DNA of 64,000 bases from Sulfitobacter sabulilitoris (GTDB taxonomy: Bacteria; Pseudomonadota; Alphaproteobacteria; Rhodobacterales; Rhodobacteraceae): the NCBI RefSeq assembly GCF_005887615.1, contig NZ_VANS01000003.1:1-64000 (forward strand), given 5' to 3'. Under the pieces are notes generated by a model. The model had not been told where the DNA came from. It saw nothing but the letters and a program-made list of their open reading frames with translations, and did no database searches. Both the position numbers and the translations under genes were made by a program. This document shows positions 1 to 8,284 of the stretch, piece by piece; the stretch's first letter is position 1; each line of letters starts with the position of its first letter.

Positions 1-14
1 CTCACTTTGTTTTT

Positions 15-962
15 TTATTCGAGCTCTTCACCGTCGCTCCACCACATTATCCCGTCCATCGCCCGACTTGCCGCATCAGACGTACCCTCTGAAGCCCAGT
101 CCCAAAAACCACTTAATGACGTTTGAGTTCCAACGAGGAAACCTGTCCAATCTATATCAGGGACTTCTATTGATTTTATGTCTTCCAGGGTCGGCGTCAG
201 ATCTTTTGCCTTGGCCCAGGCTCTTCCGGGTGAACCCTTTGTTGTTTCCCAAATCTCATGTCGTGTTGGCACTCGCATCGAACATACCGTGATGTCCTCG
301 TCGTCTATAGGTGTCTGGGGGTTGAGGGCATCTCTCAGAGCATTCATTTCCTTGACCGTCTCACATAAGTCGCGGACCTCGAGAGCTGTGACACCAACAA
401 TCACGGAAGTGCCGAGATAGGGAATAGCTTCGCCTACCATCGATCCGACATTGATGGATGCCGACTTTGATGCGCGGCTGGCTATTGAGGCTGCTGTCAG
501 CCTAGCCGCGTCACCGGCCAACATCTTCTTACCCCTATAAGTAACAAACTGCGACGCTTTCAGAGCCACCAAATCATTGCTTAGCCCGGCAACCTCACCA
601 CGAAGTTTTCTTTGAGCAATGCGTTCAGAGTTCACCAGCGAAGTCGGGTCTGCGACCTTACTTTGAAGTGCTGCTTTTGCTTTTCGTTCGGTGGCTAAGT
701 TGCCGGTCAAATGAGCAATCTCACGTTTGGACCTCTTGTTGATGCCTGCCTCGGCGGTTACCTTTTTCCGCAGGTCTGTCATTCGGGCTGCATTGCGTGT
801 TGCAACCGAAGGACGCCCAGAGACGGCTTCAAATGCTGCCGAAGCGATGTGAAAGGCTGCAGTACTGGCCATAATCGCAACGTTCGTAGCCAGCGACAGG
901 ACCAGCAGAACGAGTAAGAGCAAGAACCTGATTGCTTTGAAGTATGAGTAGAGTTTTTGCAT
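15..962 (-). CDS. Unrecognised membrane-anchored coiled-coil protein
   Basis: I do not recognise this 315-residue protein. Residues 10-35 form one hydrophobic segment (LLLLVLLVLSLATNVAIM), so the N-terminus is probably a membrane anchor or uncleaved signal. Residues about 60-135 are rich in K, R, E, Q and A and look like a coiled coil. A Gly/Ala/Val-rich stretch (about 170-195) could be a second membrane contact, and the C-terminus is acidic and Trp-rich. The ATG start is supported by an AGGAG about 9 bases upstream. The reading frame is visibly lower in GC than the genes from 1.4 kb onward, which suggests recent acquisition; it sits beside an altered tRNA gene. The frame is intact, but function is unknown. 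Confidence 0.6.
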   Translation of the reverse strand: MQKLYSYFKAIRFLLLLVLLVLSLATNVAIMASTAAFHIASAAFEAVSGRPSVATRNAARMTDLRKKVTAEAGINKRSKREIAHLTGNLATERKAKAALQSKVADPTSLVNSERIAQRKLRGEVAGLSNDLVALKASQFVTYRGKKMLAGDAARLTAASIASRASKSASINVGSMVGEAIPYLGTSVIVGVTALEVRDLCETVKEMNALRDALNPQTPIDDEDITVCSMRVPTRHEIWETTKGSPGRAWAKAKDLTPTLEDIKSIEVPDIDWTGFLVGTQTSLSGFWDWASEGTSDAASRAMDGIMWWSDGEELE

Positions 963-1041
963 AACGGGCTTCTCCTAGGGGAGAGGCTACTCGGGTTCAT
1001 GATTTTCCCAAAGTTGGTTTTGAGCACCACTGAAGCCGCCT

Positions 1042-1170
1042 CACTCGTTTCGTCGCCATCGGTGTCATAACCGGCGCTGTATCAACCCGCAGCATCTCGA
1101 CATCGGGGAGCGGCGTGGCACCCTGCATGACGAGATTGATCGCCGCGCCAACGGTGTTGACTGGTCGATG
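1042..1170 (-). pseudogene. Possible integrase C-terminal remnant
   Basis: One reverse frame reads VGAAINLVMQGATPLPDVEM followed by a Met-rich segment. This loosely resembles the end of tyrosine-recombinase integrases, where VG-A-DLV--GA-L--V precedes the catalytic Tyr region. No catalytic Tyr or upstream catalytic domain is visible, and the frame is open only briefly. The position, directly downstream of a tRNA gene on the same strand, is where island integrases usually lie. This is a weak reading from sequence resemblance alone; the rest of 963-1252 holds nothing I recognise. Confidence 0.2.
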
Positions 1171-1252
1171 TTGAGGTAGGTGGCTATGCAACCTTCCGCG
1201 ACCGGTGTTTAGGCGACCCGCGCCAGCCGAACAGGGTGCCGGGGCATAAACG

Positions 1253-1326
1253 TGGGGCATTGGTAGGATTCGAACCTACGGTACACTGTACCAAAAACAG
1301 TTGCCTTACCACTTGGCTACATCCCA
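1253..1326 (-). tRNA. tRNA-Gln(UUG), acceptor stem mismatched
   Basis: Reading the reverse strand, a D arm (GCC...GGC), an anticodon arm (ACTGT, loop TTTTGGT, ACAGT), a 5-base variable loop and a T arm (GTAGG TTCGAAT CCTAC) are all well formed, and the anticodon is TTG, so this is tRNA-Gln. The 5' acceptor strand is TGGGATG, which needs CATCCCA at the 3' side. The sequence instead reads CAATGCC then CCA, leaving only about four of seven positions able to pair (one a wobble). The 3' end has therefore been altered, perhaps by an integration or recombination crossover in the T arm. It may be non-functional. Confidence 0.7.
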
Positions 1327-1408
1327 ACGTGAGGCGCTAATTAGTCTGGTCGGGCGGTGCGTGCAAGACCCGTTTTGCGAAAAAATCAATAGTTCGGGCG
1401 GCTGCGTG

Positions 1409-2725
1409 TCATTCCTCGGGGGCGCGCGGGCTGAGCAGGTCGTCGCGGGCGGGATCGGCGCGTTCCTGTTCCATGATCGCTTCGAGGTGCTTGTCCGCGC
1501 TGGCCTCGACATGCCGTGGCGGGGCGGCGGCAGGGGGTGCCGGGGCCGGCGGCGTGTCGGTGCTTTCAGCCGCGCCAACCCCGATCACCCGGTACGTCGG
1601 TTCGGGCATCGCGACCCCCTTGGCGGTGAACGCAGCCATCGTCAGGCGGATCGCCTCGCTGCGGGCCAGAACGATGTCGGTTTCGGTCTGGTCGATCCAT
1701 CCGGTCATCTCCAGCGTTATCGTGCTGTCGCCGACGGTCTCGATCCAGGCATTGGGCGCTGGCGTCGCCAGAACGAAGGGCAGATCGCCCAAGGTGCGTA
1801 CGGCCAGATCGCGCGCGGCCGCGAGATCGGTGTCGGGCCCCACCCCAAGAGCGAAATCGAACCGCCGCTCGGCGTTGCGGGTGTAGTTCACGATGCGCGC
1901 CTTGAAGACGGTCGAATTGGGAATCCGGATGTGATTGCCGTCAAAGCTTAGCAGGATGGTGGCGCGGCTGGTAAGCCGGATCACCTTGCCCGTGTCGCCT
2001 TCGATTTCGACCGTGTCGTTGGGGCGGAATGGCTGACGGACCGACAGCATGATCGATGCGATGAAATTCTCGACCGTGTCGCGCACGGCAAAACCGATGG
2101 CGAGGCCGACAATCCCCGCGGCGCCCAGAATGGTCGAGAGCAGCGCAGTCGCCCCGACGATATCCAGCGCCAGAACCAGCCCCGCGACCAGGAATACCAG
2201 GCGAACGATTTGTCGATAGATATCGGCGATGAACGCATTGGGCGCGATCCGGTCCCATGGGGCGCGCAGCCGCGCGAACACGATGCCGATCAGCACCACG
2301 ACCGCAAAGACCACCAGCGCCACGAGGGCCAGCGGCAGAAAGGCGATGGTGGCGTTGGCGCGCGCGCGAAACCGGTCCACGGCCGGGTTCAGGCGCTGCA
2401 CGACATCGGTGGTTTCCGTGACCTCGTTCTCGATGGCCACGACGCCTTCGACCCGCGCGGCCAGATCGTTGAGCCGCGCGGCCGTCGCCGCATCGACGGT
2501 CGTGCCGCGCAATGTGACGATGCCCGACGACACCGAGACCGACACATCCGTATAACCGTCGAGTTCCGCCAGTATGTCGCGGATGCGCCCGGCGATCGCG
2601 GCATCCTGACCTGCGCTGTCCGTCACGGCGATCGTGCCCGAGGGTTGGTCGCTGTCCTGCGCCCGGGCGGCCCCGCACGGCAGGGCAAGGCAGACCACCA
2701 GCAACAGAAGTGTTATCGGGCGCAT
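1409..2725 (-). CDS. BON-domain MscS-family mechanosensitive channel
   Basis: This is a 438-residue small-conductance mechanosensitive channel relative. A signal peptide (residues 1-22, ending ALPCGAARA) is followed by a BON domain at about 40-105, then membrane helices near 127-152 and further helices, and the MscS pore/beta region with GLAIGFAVRDTVENFIASIM and the conserved PFRPNDTVEI stretch. The C-terminus is Pro/Ala-rich and charged. MscS channels open under membrane tension to release solutes during osmotic downshock; BON domains bind phospholipid or other envelope components. I chose the internal ATG because it begins the signal peptide and has AAAGG upstream; an in-frame upstream start would add 21 unlikely residues. 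It is the first gene after the tRNA. Confidence 0.88.
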   Translation of the reverse strand: MRPITLLLLVVCLALPCGAARAQDSDQPSGTIAVTDSAGQDAAIAGRIRDILAELDGYTDVSVSVSSGIVTLRGTTVDAATAARLNDLAARVEGVVAIENEVTETTDVVQRLNPAVDRFRARANATIAFLPLALVALVVFAVVVLIGIVFARLRAPWDRIAPNAFIADIYRQIVRLVFLVAGLVLALDIVGATALLSTILGAAGIVGLAIGFAVRDTVENFIASIMLSVRQPFRPNDTVEIEGDTGKVIRLTSRATILLSFDGNHIRIPNSTVFKARIVNYTRNAERRFDFALGVGPDTDLAAARDLAVRTLGDLPFVLATPAPNAWIETVGDSTITLEMTGWIDQTETDIVLARSEAIRLTMAAFTAKGVAMPEPTYRVIGVGAAESTDTPPAPAPPAAAPPRHVEASADKHLEAIMEQERADPARDDLLSPRAPEE

Positions 2726-2794
2726 GGCCGGACCTTTCACAAGACGCCTCGGATACGCCAGTGTTCCCCCGCACCGCGCGCGGCGCAAGCGGTA

Positions 2795-3784
2795 TCAGCC
2801 CCGCACATCGAGCAGGATGGCGCCGTTGCGCGCGCCGCGTTCCACCGCTTCGTGCGCGGCGGCGCAACGCTCGAGATCAAAGATCTCCTCCACCGGGCAA
2901 TCGAGGGCGCCATCGCGCAGGGCGTTGTGCAGATGCTGGATCGCCGCGGCGCGCAGATCGGGCTGCAACAGATAGATCAGCACGATGTCGATGGTCACCG
3001 CCTTGAACAGGAGCGGAAAGAACGGCAGCGTCGGGGTCATGTCGCGGGCCGATCCGAAGGCCGCGATGGTGCCGTTCTCGGCGATGACCTCGGCGTCGGT
3101 CTCGATGTTGTTGCCGAACTCAACCTCGACGATGCGGTCGACCGGGGCACCGTCGTTGGCGGCAAGGATCTGCGCCGCCAGGTCGGGTGCCGCATAGTCG
3201 ATGACCGCGTCGGCCCCCGCGGCGCTGGCCCGGTCGGCGCCATCGCCCCGCGCCGTGGCGATCACCCGCGCGCCGCCCCATTTGGCCAGTTGCACCGCCA
3301 GCAGGCCCACCGTCCCCGCGCCGCCCTGAACCAACACGCTGCGCCCCGCGACCGCGCCGCCGCCGAACACCGTGTGGCAGGCCGTCAGCCCCGGAATGCC
3401 AAGGCTGGCGCCGGTCTCGAAACTGACCCCGTCGGGCAGTGGCACGGCCTGGTGGGCGGGCAGGGTGATCTGCTCGGCTGCGGTGCCATTGGCGCGCCGC
3501 CACTGACCGTTCCAGATCCAGACCCGCTGGCCCACGCGGGCGTCATCGACGCCGGGGCCCACGGCGCGGATCGTGCCTGCGCCATCGCTGTGGGGAATGA
3601 TCCGCTCGAACGCGGGCCTGGCAAGCCCCGGGCGGCCCATGCGCGACTTCACGTCCGAGGGATTCACGCCGGAATAGGCCAGGTCGACCTGCACCTCGCC
3701 CGGGCCCGGCTCCGTGCTGTCGATCTGCTGAACCCGCAAGACATCCGTTGCCGGGCCAAAGTCACTGTAGGTGATCGCGCGCAT
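2795..3784 (-). CDS. NADPH:quinone reductase-like zinc-free MDR oxidoreductase
   Basis: The 329-residue protein belongs to the medium-chain dehydrogenase/reductase superfamily, quinone oxidoreductase branch. The N-terminal GroES-like fold carries SGVNPSDVKSRMG, a motif typical of this branch, and the Rossmann fold shows GGAGTVGLLAVQLAKWGGARV (nucleotide binding). The catalytic zinc ligands of true alcohol dehydrogenases are not evident. These enzymes reduce quinones or alpha,beta-unsaturated carbonyls with NADPH. AAGGGGAC precedes the ATG. It lies 69 bases upstream of and downstream-facing toward the BON-MscS gene, possibly co-transcribed, and is divergent from the haloalkane dehalogenase. 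The exact substrate cannot be told from sequence. Confidence 0.85.
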   Translation of the reverse strand: MRAITYSDFGPATDVLRVQQIDSTEPGPGEVQVDLAYSGVNPSDVKSRMGRPGLARPAFERIIPHSDGAGTIRAVGPGVDDARVGQRVWIWNGQWRRANGTAAEQITLPAHQAVPLPDGVSFETGASLGIPGLTACHTVFGGGAVAGRSVLVQGGAGTVGLLAVQLAKWGGARVIATARGDGADRASAAGADAVIDYAAPDLAAQILAANDGAPVDRIVEVEFGNNIETDAEVIAENGTIAAFGSARDMTPTLPFFPLLFKAVTIDIVLIYLLQPDLRAAAIQHLHNALRDGALDCPVEEIFDLERCAAAHEAVERGARNGAILLDVRG

Positions 3785-3874
3785 ATCCGTCCCCTTGATC
3801 GCTTTTCATGTTGTGTGCACCCTAGCGGCCAAACCCGCGATTGCCAGCCCGCTGACAGACTCAAAGGACAGATC

Positions 3875-4783
3875 ATGGATTATCTGCGCACGCCCGACGA
3901 TCGTTTTGCCGACCTGCCGGATTTCGATTTCCCCCCGCACTACCTGCATGTCGATGATACCCAAGGCGGCCGGTTGCGCCTGCATTACGTCGATGCCGGA
4001 CCCGCCGAAGCCGCGCCCATTCTTGCCCTGCACGGAGAGCCGACGTGGAGTTTTCTGTATCGTCACATGATCCCGGTGCTGGCCCGCGCGGGCCACCGAG
4101 TGATCGCGCCCGATCTGATCGGGTTCGGCCGGTCCGACAAGCCCCGGCAGCGGTCGGATTACACCTACGGTCGGCACGTCGACTGGATCGCGGAGGCGGT
4201 CGAGCAGCTCGATCTCGACGGCATCACGCTGGTCTGTCAGGATTGGGGCGGGCTGATCGGGTTGCGGCTGGTCGCGCAGATGCCGCAGCGGTTCGCGCGC
4301 ATCGTGGTCGCCAATACCGCGCTGCCCACCGGGGATCAGCCGATGGGCGAGGCGTTCGAGAACTGGCGCAGCTATTCCCAGACCGTGCCCGAGTTCCGCG
4401 CCGGGCGGATCGTTCACGGTGGAACGGCGCGCGGGCTTGGCGCGCAGGCGATCGCGGCCTATGACGCGCCCTTTCCCGACCCCGCCTATCTTGCGGGTGC
4501 GCGGCAGTTTCCGATGCTGGTTCCCACCACGCCCGACGACCCGGCAAGCGATGCCAACCGCGCGGCGTGGACGGTCCTGCAAGGTCTGGACCTGCCCGTG
4601 CTGACCGCATTTGGCGCCGATGACAGAATCATGGCGGGTCTCGATCGCGTGTTCCAGGCGCGGATGCCCGGCGCACGGGGCCAGCCCCATGTCCTGTTGC
4701 CCCAAGCGGGCCATTTCCTGCAGGAAGACGTCGGACCGGAGCTTGCGGAACGGATCTGCGATTTCATCGCGGCCACGTCCTGA
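3875..4783 (+). CDS. Haloalkane dehalogenase (alpha/beta hydrolase)
   Basis: The 302-residue protein matches haloalkane dehalogenases, which hydrolyse carbon-halogen bonds to alcohol and halide in the cytoplasm. Diagnostic residues are HGEPTW at 53-58 (oxyanion hole and part of the halide pocket), the nucleophile elbow VCQDWGG with Asp123 and halide-binding Trp124, and GHFLQED near the C-terminus carrying the catalytic His. An Asp in FGADDRIM could be the catalytic acid, as in the DhlA-like subfamily. The ATG follows AAAGGACAG. The gene stands alone, divergent from the quinone reductase-like gene. An epoxide hydrolase is an alternative, but Asp-Trp at the elbow together with HGEPTW favours dehalogenase. 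Confidence 0.85.
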   Translation: MDYLRTPDDRFADLPDFDFPPHYLHVDDTQGGRLRLHYVDAGPAEAAPILALHGEPTWSFLYRHMIPVLARAGHRVIAPDLIGFGRSDKPRQRSDYTYGRHVDWIAEAVEQLDLDGITLVCQDWGGLIGLRLVAQMPQRFARIVVANTALPTGDQPMGEAFENWRSYSQTVPEFRAGRIVHGGTARGLGAQAIAAYDAPFPDPAYLAGARQFPMLVPTTPDDPASDANRAAWTVLQGLDLPVLTAFGADDRIMAGLDRVFQARMPGARGQPHVLLPQAGHFLQEDVGPELAERICDFIAATS

Positions 4784-4806
4784 GACGATGACGGCATGCC
4801 ATCGTC
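4784..4806. terminator. Possible bidirectional hairpin between convergent genes
   Basis: GACGATG directly after the dehalogenase stop codon pairs with CATCGTC at 4800-4806 around a 9-base loop, between two convergent genes. There is no T-tract on either side, so it is only a candidate transcription end. Confidence 0.3.
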
Positions 4807-4827
4807 ATGCGCCGGTGCGAGGCTGGC

Positions 4828-5334
4828 TCAGTCGCGCAGCTCCGTTGGCCCGACCCCCCAAAGCCGCACCTTGGGTGCCCAGCCCTTGAACCCGCCAGAG
4901 CGTACGAAACACCACTCGGGCCCGCATTCGCCCAGGCGCCCGATCACGCCCACCTCAAGCGCGGCGGCGATGGGGGCCGTCGGATCGGGCCGCACATGCA
5001 GGCTCAGCATGTCCTGCTCGACGATCACGGTGCGCACACCCGACAGCAGCGAATAATGCACCCAGCCGCCTTGCCCCTCGCGGTCCTCGACCCGGCGCCA
5101 GTGACCATGCTCGGCGGTGATCTGAAGCGGCATGTCGCGGCGCGTGAACACCCAATCGATGCGGTGCGTCAACGATGGGCCACGCCGCACGTTGCCCTCC
5201 GACGCCTTCATGGACACATAGCGCGGCAGCGGCATGTTGGTCACCGGCCCCAGGGTTTCGGCCCGCGTCGCCTGCGCCAGCATGCACACCACAATCAACA
5301 CGCCCCAGCGCACCGATCTTGAAATCCGGGTCAT
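4828..5334 (-). CDS. Exported SH3-domain protein
   Basis: This 168-residue protein has an N-terminal signal peptide (RWGVLIVVCMLAQATRAE) and two copies of a bacterial SH3-like fold. The first runs from about residue 40 (VSMKASEGNVRRGPSLTHRI) to GGWVHYSLLSG; the second contains LSLHVRPDPTAP through FKGWAPKVRLWGV. Such domains occur in periplasmic proteins that bind peptidoglycan or other envelope partners; no catalytic domain is present. I chose the ATG at the start of the signal peptide, with AGG 7-9 bases upstream. It is divergent from the hydroxyacid dehydrogenase, with 117 bases between the starts, so their promoters lie in that gap. Confidence 0.8.
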   Translation of the reverse strand: MTRISRSVRWGVLIVVCMLAQATRAETLGPVTNMPLPRYVSMKASEGNVRRGPSLTHRIDWVFTRRDMPLQITAEHGHWRRVEDREGQGGWVHYSLLSGVRTVIVEQDMLSLHVRPDPTAPIAAALEVGVIGRLGECGPEWCFVRSGGFKGWAPKVRLWGVGPTELRD

Positions 5335-5451
5335 GATTTGCCTGTTCTTTTTCAAATTGCCGTTTTGCGGTCCGAGGTTCTTGTGCCTCGTCGCCACATC
5401 CGCCACCATGCCATGCAAAGGGCGCACGCGCCAAGACTGGGAAGGACCAAT

Positions 5452-6438
5452 ATGTCAAAGCATCGCTTGAGTGTTGTCGTTACGCGACGGTTGCCGGAGG
5501 TCGTCGAGACGCGGCTGTCGGAACTCTTCGACGTGACCCTGCGCGAAGATGACACACCGATGACCCGCGCCGAATTGGCCGAGGCGATGAAGGCCGCGGA
5601 TGTTCTCGTGCCGACCCTCACGGACGAGATCGACAACGCGCTGATCGGGCAGGCGGGAGACCGGCTCAAGCTGATCGCGAACTACGGGGCGGGGGTCGAT
5701 CATATCGACGTTGCGACCGCCCGACAACGCGGGATCCTGGTGTCCAACACCCCCGGCGTGCTGACCGACGATACCGCCGACATGACGATGGCGCTGATTC
5801 TGGCCGTGACCCGGCGCATTCCCGAAGGGCTGGCCGTGATGCAGCGCGGCGAGTGGCAAGGCTGGGCGCCGACGGCGCTTCTGGGCGGACGCGTCGGCGG
5901 GCGGCGGCTCGGCATCCTCGGGATGGGCCGCATCGGGCAGGCCGTGGCGCGCCGTGCGGCGGCCTTTGGCATGCAGGTGCATTACCACAACCGCCGCCGC
6001 CTGCGCGCCGAGACGGAAAAGGCGCTCGACGCGACCTATTGGGAAAGCCTCGACCAGATGACCGCGCGCATGGATGTGCTGAGCATCAACTGCCCGCATA
6101 CGCCCTCTACGTTTCACCTGATGAACGCGCGGCGGCTCAAGCTGATGAAACCCGACGCGGTGATCGTGAACACGTCGCGCGGCGAAGTGATCGACGAAAA
6201 CGCGCTGACGCGGATGCTGGCGGCGGGCGAATTGTCCGGTGCGGGCCTGGATGTCTACGAACATGGCACCGACGTGAACCCGCGCCTGCGCGAACTGCGC
6301 AATGTCGTCTTGCTGCCGCACATGGGGTCCGCCACCGTCGAGGGACGGATCGAGATGGGCGAAAAGGTCATCATCAACATCAAGACCTTCGACGATGGAC
6401 ACAGGCCGCCCGATCAGGTCGTTCCATCCATGCTGTAG
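5452..6438 (+). CDS. D-2-hydroxyacid dehydrogenase (glyoxylate reductase-like)
   Basis: The 328-residue protein is a D-isomer-specific 2-hydroxyacid dehydrogenase, which reduces 2-oxoacids such as glyoxylate or hydroxypyruvate with NAD(P)H. It has the Rossmann signature GMGRIGQAVARR, the NTSRGEVIDENAL segment with the catalytic Arg, and LLPHMGSAT with the catalytic His; the family's Glu lies between them. A GGAAGGA box precedes the ATG by 6-8 bases. It is followed after 31 bases by gamma-glutamyltransferase on the same strand, so the two are probably co-transcribed. Sequence alone does not separate glyoxylate reductase from other 2-oxoacid reductases. Confidence 0.88.
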   Translation: MSKHRLSVVVTRRLPEVVETRLSELFDVTLREDDTPMTRAELAEAMKAADVLVPTLTDEIDNALIGQAGDRLKLIANYGAGVDHIDVATARQRGILVSNTPGVLTDDTADMTMALILAVTRRIPEGLAVMQRGEWQGWAPTALLGGRVGGRRLGILGMGRIGQAVARRAAAFGMQVHYHNRRRLRAETEKALDATYWESLDQMTARMDVLSINCPHTPSTFHLMNARRLKLMKPDAVIVNTSRGEVIDENALTRMLAAGELSGAGLDVYEHGTDVNPRLRELRNVVLLPHMGSATVEGRIEMGEKVIINIKTFDDGHRPPDQVVPSML

Positions 6439-6469
6439 ATCCCTTCCGGACCGAACGAGGAGTGACGTG

Positions 6470-8248
6470 ATGCGCAAGATCCTGACCCTTCTGGCCCTTG
6501 GGCTGGCCAGTGCCGCGGGGGCTCAGCAGGCCGCCGACGCGATTGCCCCCGAGGCTGCAACCAGCGGTGTGTTCGACGCGATTTCCCCCGCTGTTGCCGC
6601 CGCGCTCGAGGCCAAGGCCGCAGGCACACCGGTCGAGGCGACCGAGTGGATGGTCGCGGCCGCGAACCCCTGGGCGGTCCAGGCGGGTGCGGACGTACTG
6701 GCGCGCGGTGGCACGGCGGCCGATGCGCTGGTGGCCGTGCAGGCGATGCTGGGCCTGGTGGAGCCGCAGTCCTCCGGTTTGGGCGGCGGGGCCTTTTTGG
6801 TCTATTACGACGCCGCCGCGGGCGAACTGACAACGCTGGACGGGCGCGAAACCGCCCCCCTGGCCGCAACGCCGCGCCTGTTTCAGGACGATGCGGGCGC
6901 GCCGCTCAAGTTCTTTGATGCCGTGGTGGGCGGGCTGTCGGTGGGCACGCCCGGAACGCCCGCGTTGCTGGCGGCGGTGCACACCCGCTGGGGCAATCAG
7001 GACTGGGCCGGCTTGCTGGCCCCCGCCATCGCCCGCGCCGACGAAGGCTTCGCCGTCTCGCCCCGGCTGGCGGGGCTTGTCGCCGACGACGCCGAGCGTC
7101 TGTCGCGCTTTGCCGCCACGGCGGCCTATTTCCTGCCCGGCGGCACGCCGCTGGCGGCGGGCGACAGGCTGACCAATCCCGCCTATGCCGACACCCTTCG
7201 GGTGCTGGCCAAAGACGGCGTCGCGGCCTTCTACACCGGCGATATTGCCGCCGATATCGTGGCCACGGTGCAGGGCGCGCCGGGCAACCCCGGCGTGCTG
7301 TCGCAGATGGATCTGAGCCTTTACGCGGTCAAGGAACGCGCGCCGGTCTGCGCCACCTACCGCGCGCATGATGTCTGCGGCATGGGCCCGCCGTCCTCGG
7401 GGGCGCTGACCGTCGGGCAGATCCTGGGGATGCTCGATGGCTACGACCTGAGCGCGGGGCCCGCGGACCCCGAGGTGCGCCGCCTGATCGGTGACGCGTC
7501 GCGGCTCGCCTTTGCGGACCGGGGGCGGTACATGGCCGACAGCGATTACGTGCCCATGCCGACCGCCGGGCTGGTCGATCCGGCCTATCTGAAGGCGCGC
7601 GCCGCCCTGCTGGCCGGTGACGATGCGCTGCCCGAGGTCGCGCCCGGTACGCCCGCCTTCGATCACGCGCTGAACTGGGCCGATGACGTGTCGATCGAAT
7701 TTCCCTCGACCTCGCATATTTCGATCGTGGATGGCGCGGGAAACGTGGCCTCGATGACGACCACGATCGAGAACGGGTTCGGCAGCCGTCTGATGGTAGG
7801 GGGCTTTCTGCTCAACAACGAGCTGACGGATTTCTCCTTTCGCTCGCATGACGACGGCGTGCCCATCGCCAACAGGGTCGAGCCGGGCAAACGGCCGCGG
7901 TCGTCGATGGCGCCCACCGTGGTGATGAAGGACGGCGCGCCGGTGCTGGCCATCGGGTCGCCCGGCGGCAGCCGGATCATCGGCTACGTGGCCGAGGCGA
8001 TCATCGCGCATCTGGATTGGGACATGGACGTTCAGCAGGCGGTGTCGGTGCCGCATGCGGTCAACCGCTTCGGCACCTACGACGTCGAGGAAGGCACCGC
8101 CGCCGAGGCGCTGGCGGAGCCGCTGGCGGCGCTGGGCTACGAGGTCGGCGCGCGCAGCCTGACATCGGGCCTGCACGCGATTTCGCTGGGCGGGGTGCTG
8201 CTGGGCGGCGCCGATCCGCGCCGCGAGGGGATCGCGCTGGGCAACTGA
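6470..8248 (+). CDS. ggt: Gamma-glutamyltransferase (glutathione hydrolase)
   Basis: This is a 592-residue periplasmic Ntn-hydrolase that cleaves the gamma-glutamyl bond of glutathione and related compounds. A signal peptide (residues 1-18, LLALGLASAAGAQ) precedes the large subunit. Autocleavage is expected before Thr414 in STSHISIVDGAG, which becomes the N-terminal nucleophile of the small subunit, as in E. coli Thr391. GSRLMVGGFLLNNELTDFS and GKRPRSSMAPT are typical small-subunit motifs. AACGAGGAG precedes the ATG. It is flanked at short distance by the hydroxyacid dehydrogenase and a GlcD-like flavoprotein, implying a shared transcript. Confidence 0.93.
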   Translation: MRKILTLLALGLASAAGAQQAADAIAPEAATSGVFDAISPAVAAALEAKAAGTPVEATEWMVAAANPWAVQAGADVLARGGTAADALVAVQAMLGLVEPQSSGLGGGAFLVYYDAAAGELTTLDGRETAPLAATPRLFQDDAGAPLKFFDAVVGGLSVGTPGTPALLAAVHTRWGNQDWAGLLAPAIARADEGFAVSPRLAGLVADDAERLSRFAATAAYFLPGGTPLAAGDRLTNPAYADTLRVLAKDGVAAFYTGDIAADIVATVQGAPGNPGVLSQMDLSLYAVKERAPVCATYRAHDVCGMGPPSSGALTVGQILGMLDGYDLSAGPADPEVRRLIGDASRLAFADRGRYMADSDYVPMPTAGLVDPAYLKARAALLAGDDALPEVAPGTPAFDHALNWADDVSIEFPSTSHISIVDGAGNVASMTTTIENGFGSRLMVGGFLLNNELTDFSFRSHDDGVPIANRVEPGKRPRSSMAPTVVMKDGAPVLAIGSPGGSRIIGYVAEAIIAHLDWDMDVQQAVSVPHAVNRFGTYDVEEGTAAEALAEPLAALGYEVGARSLTSGLHAISLGGVLLGGADPRREGIALGN

Positions 8249-8284
8249 GCCCGGCGCCCTGGGAAACGAGTGAGAGGACGCACA

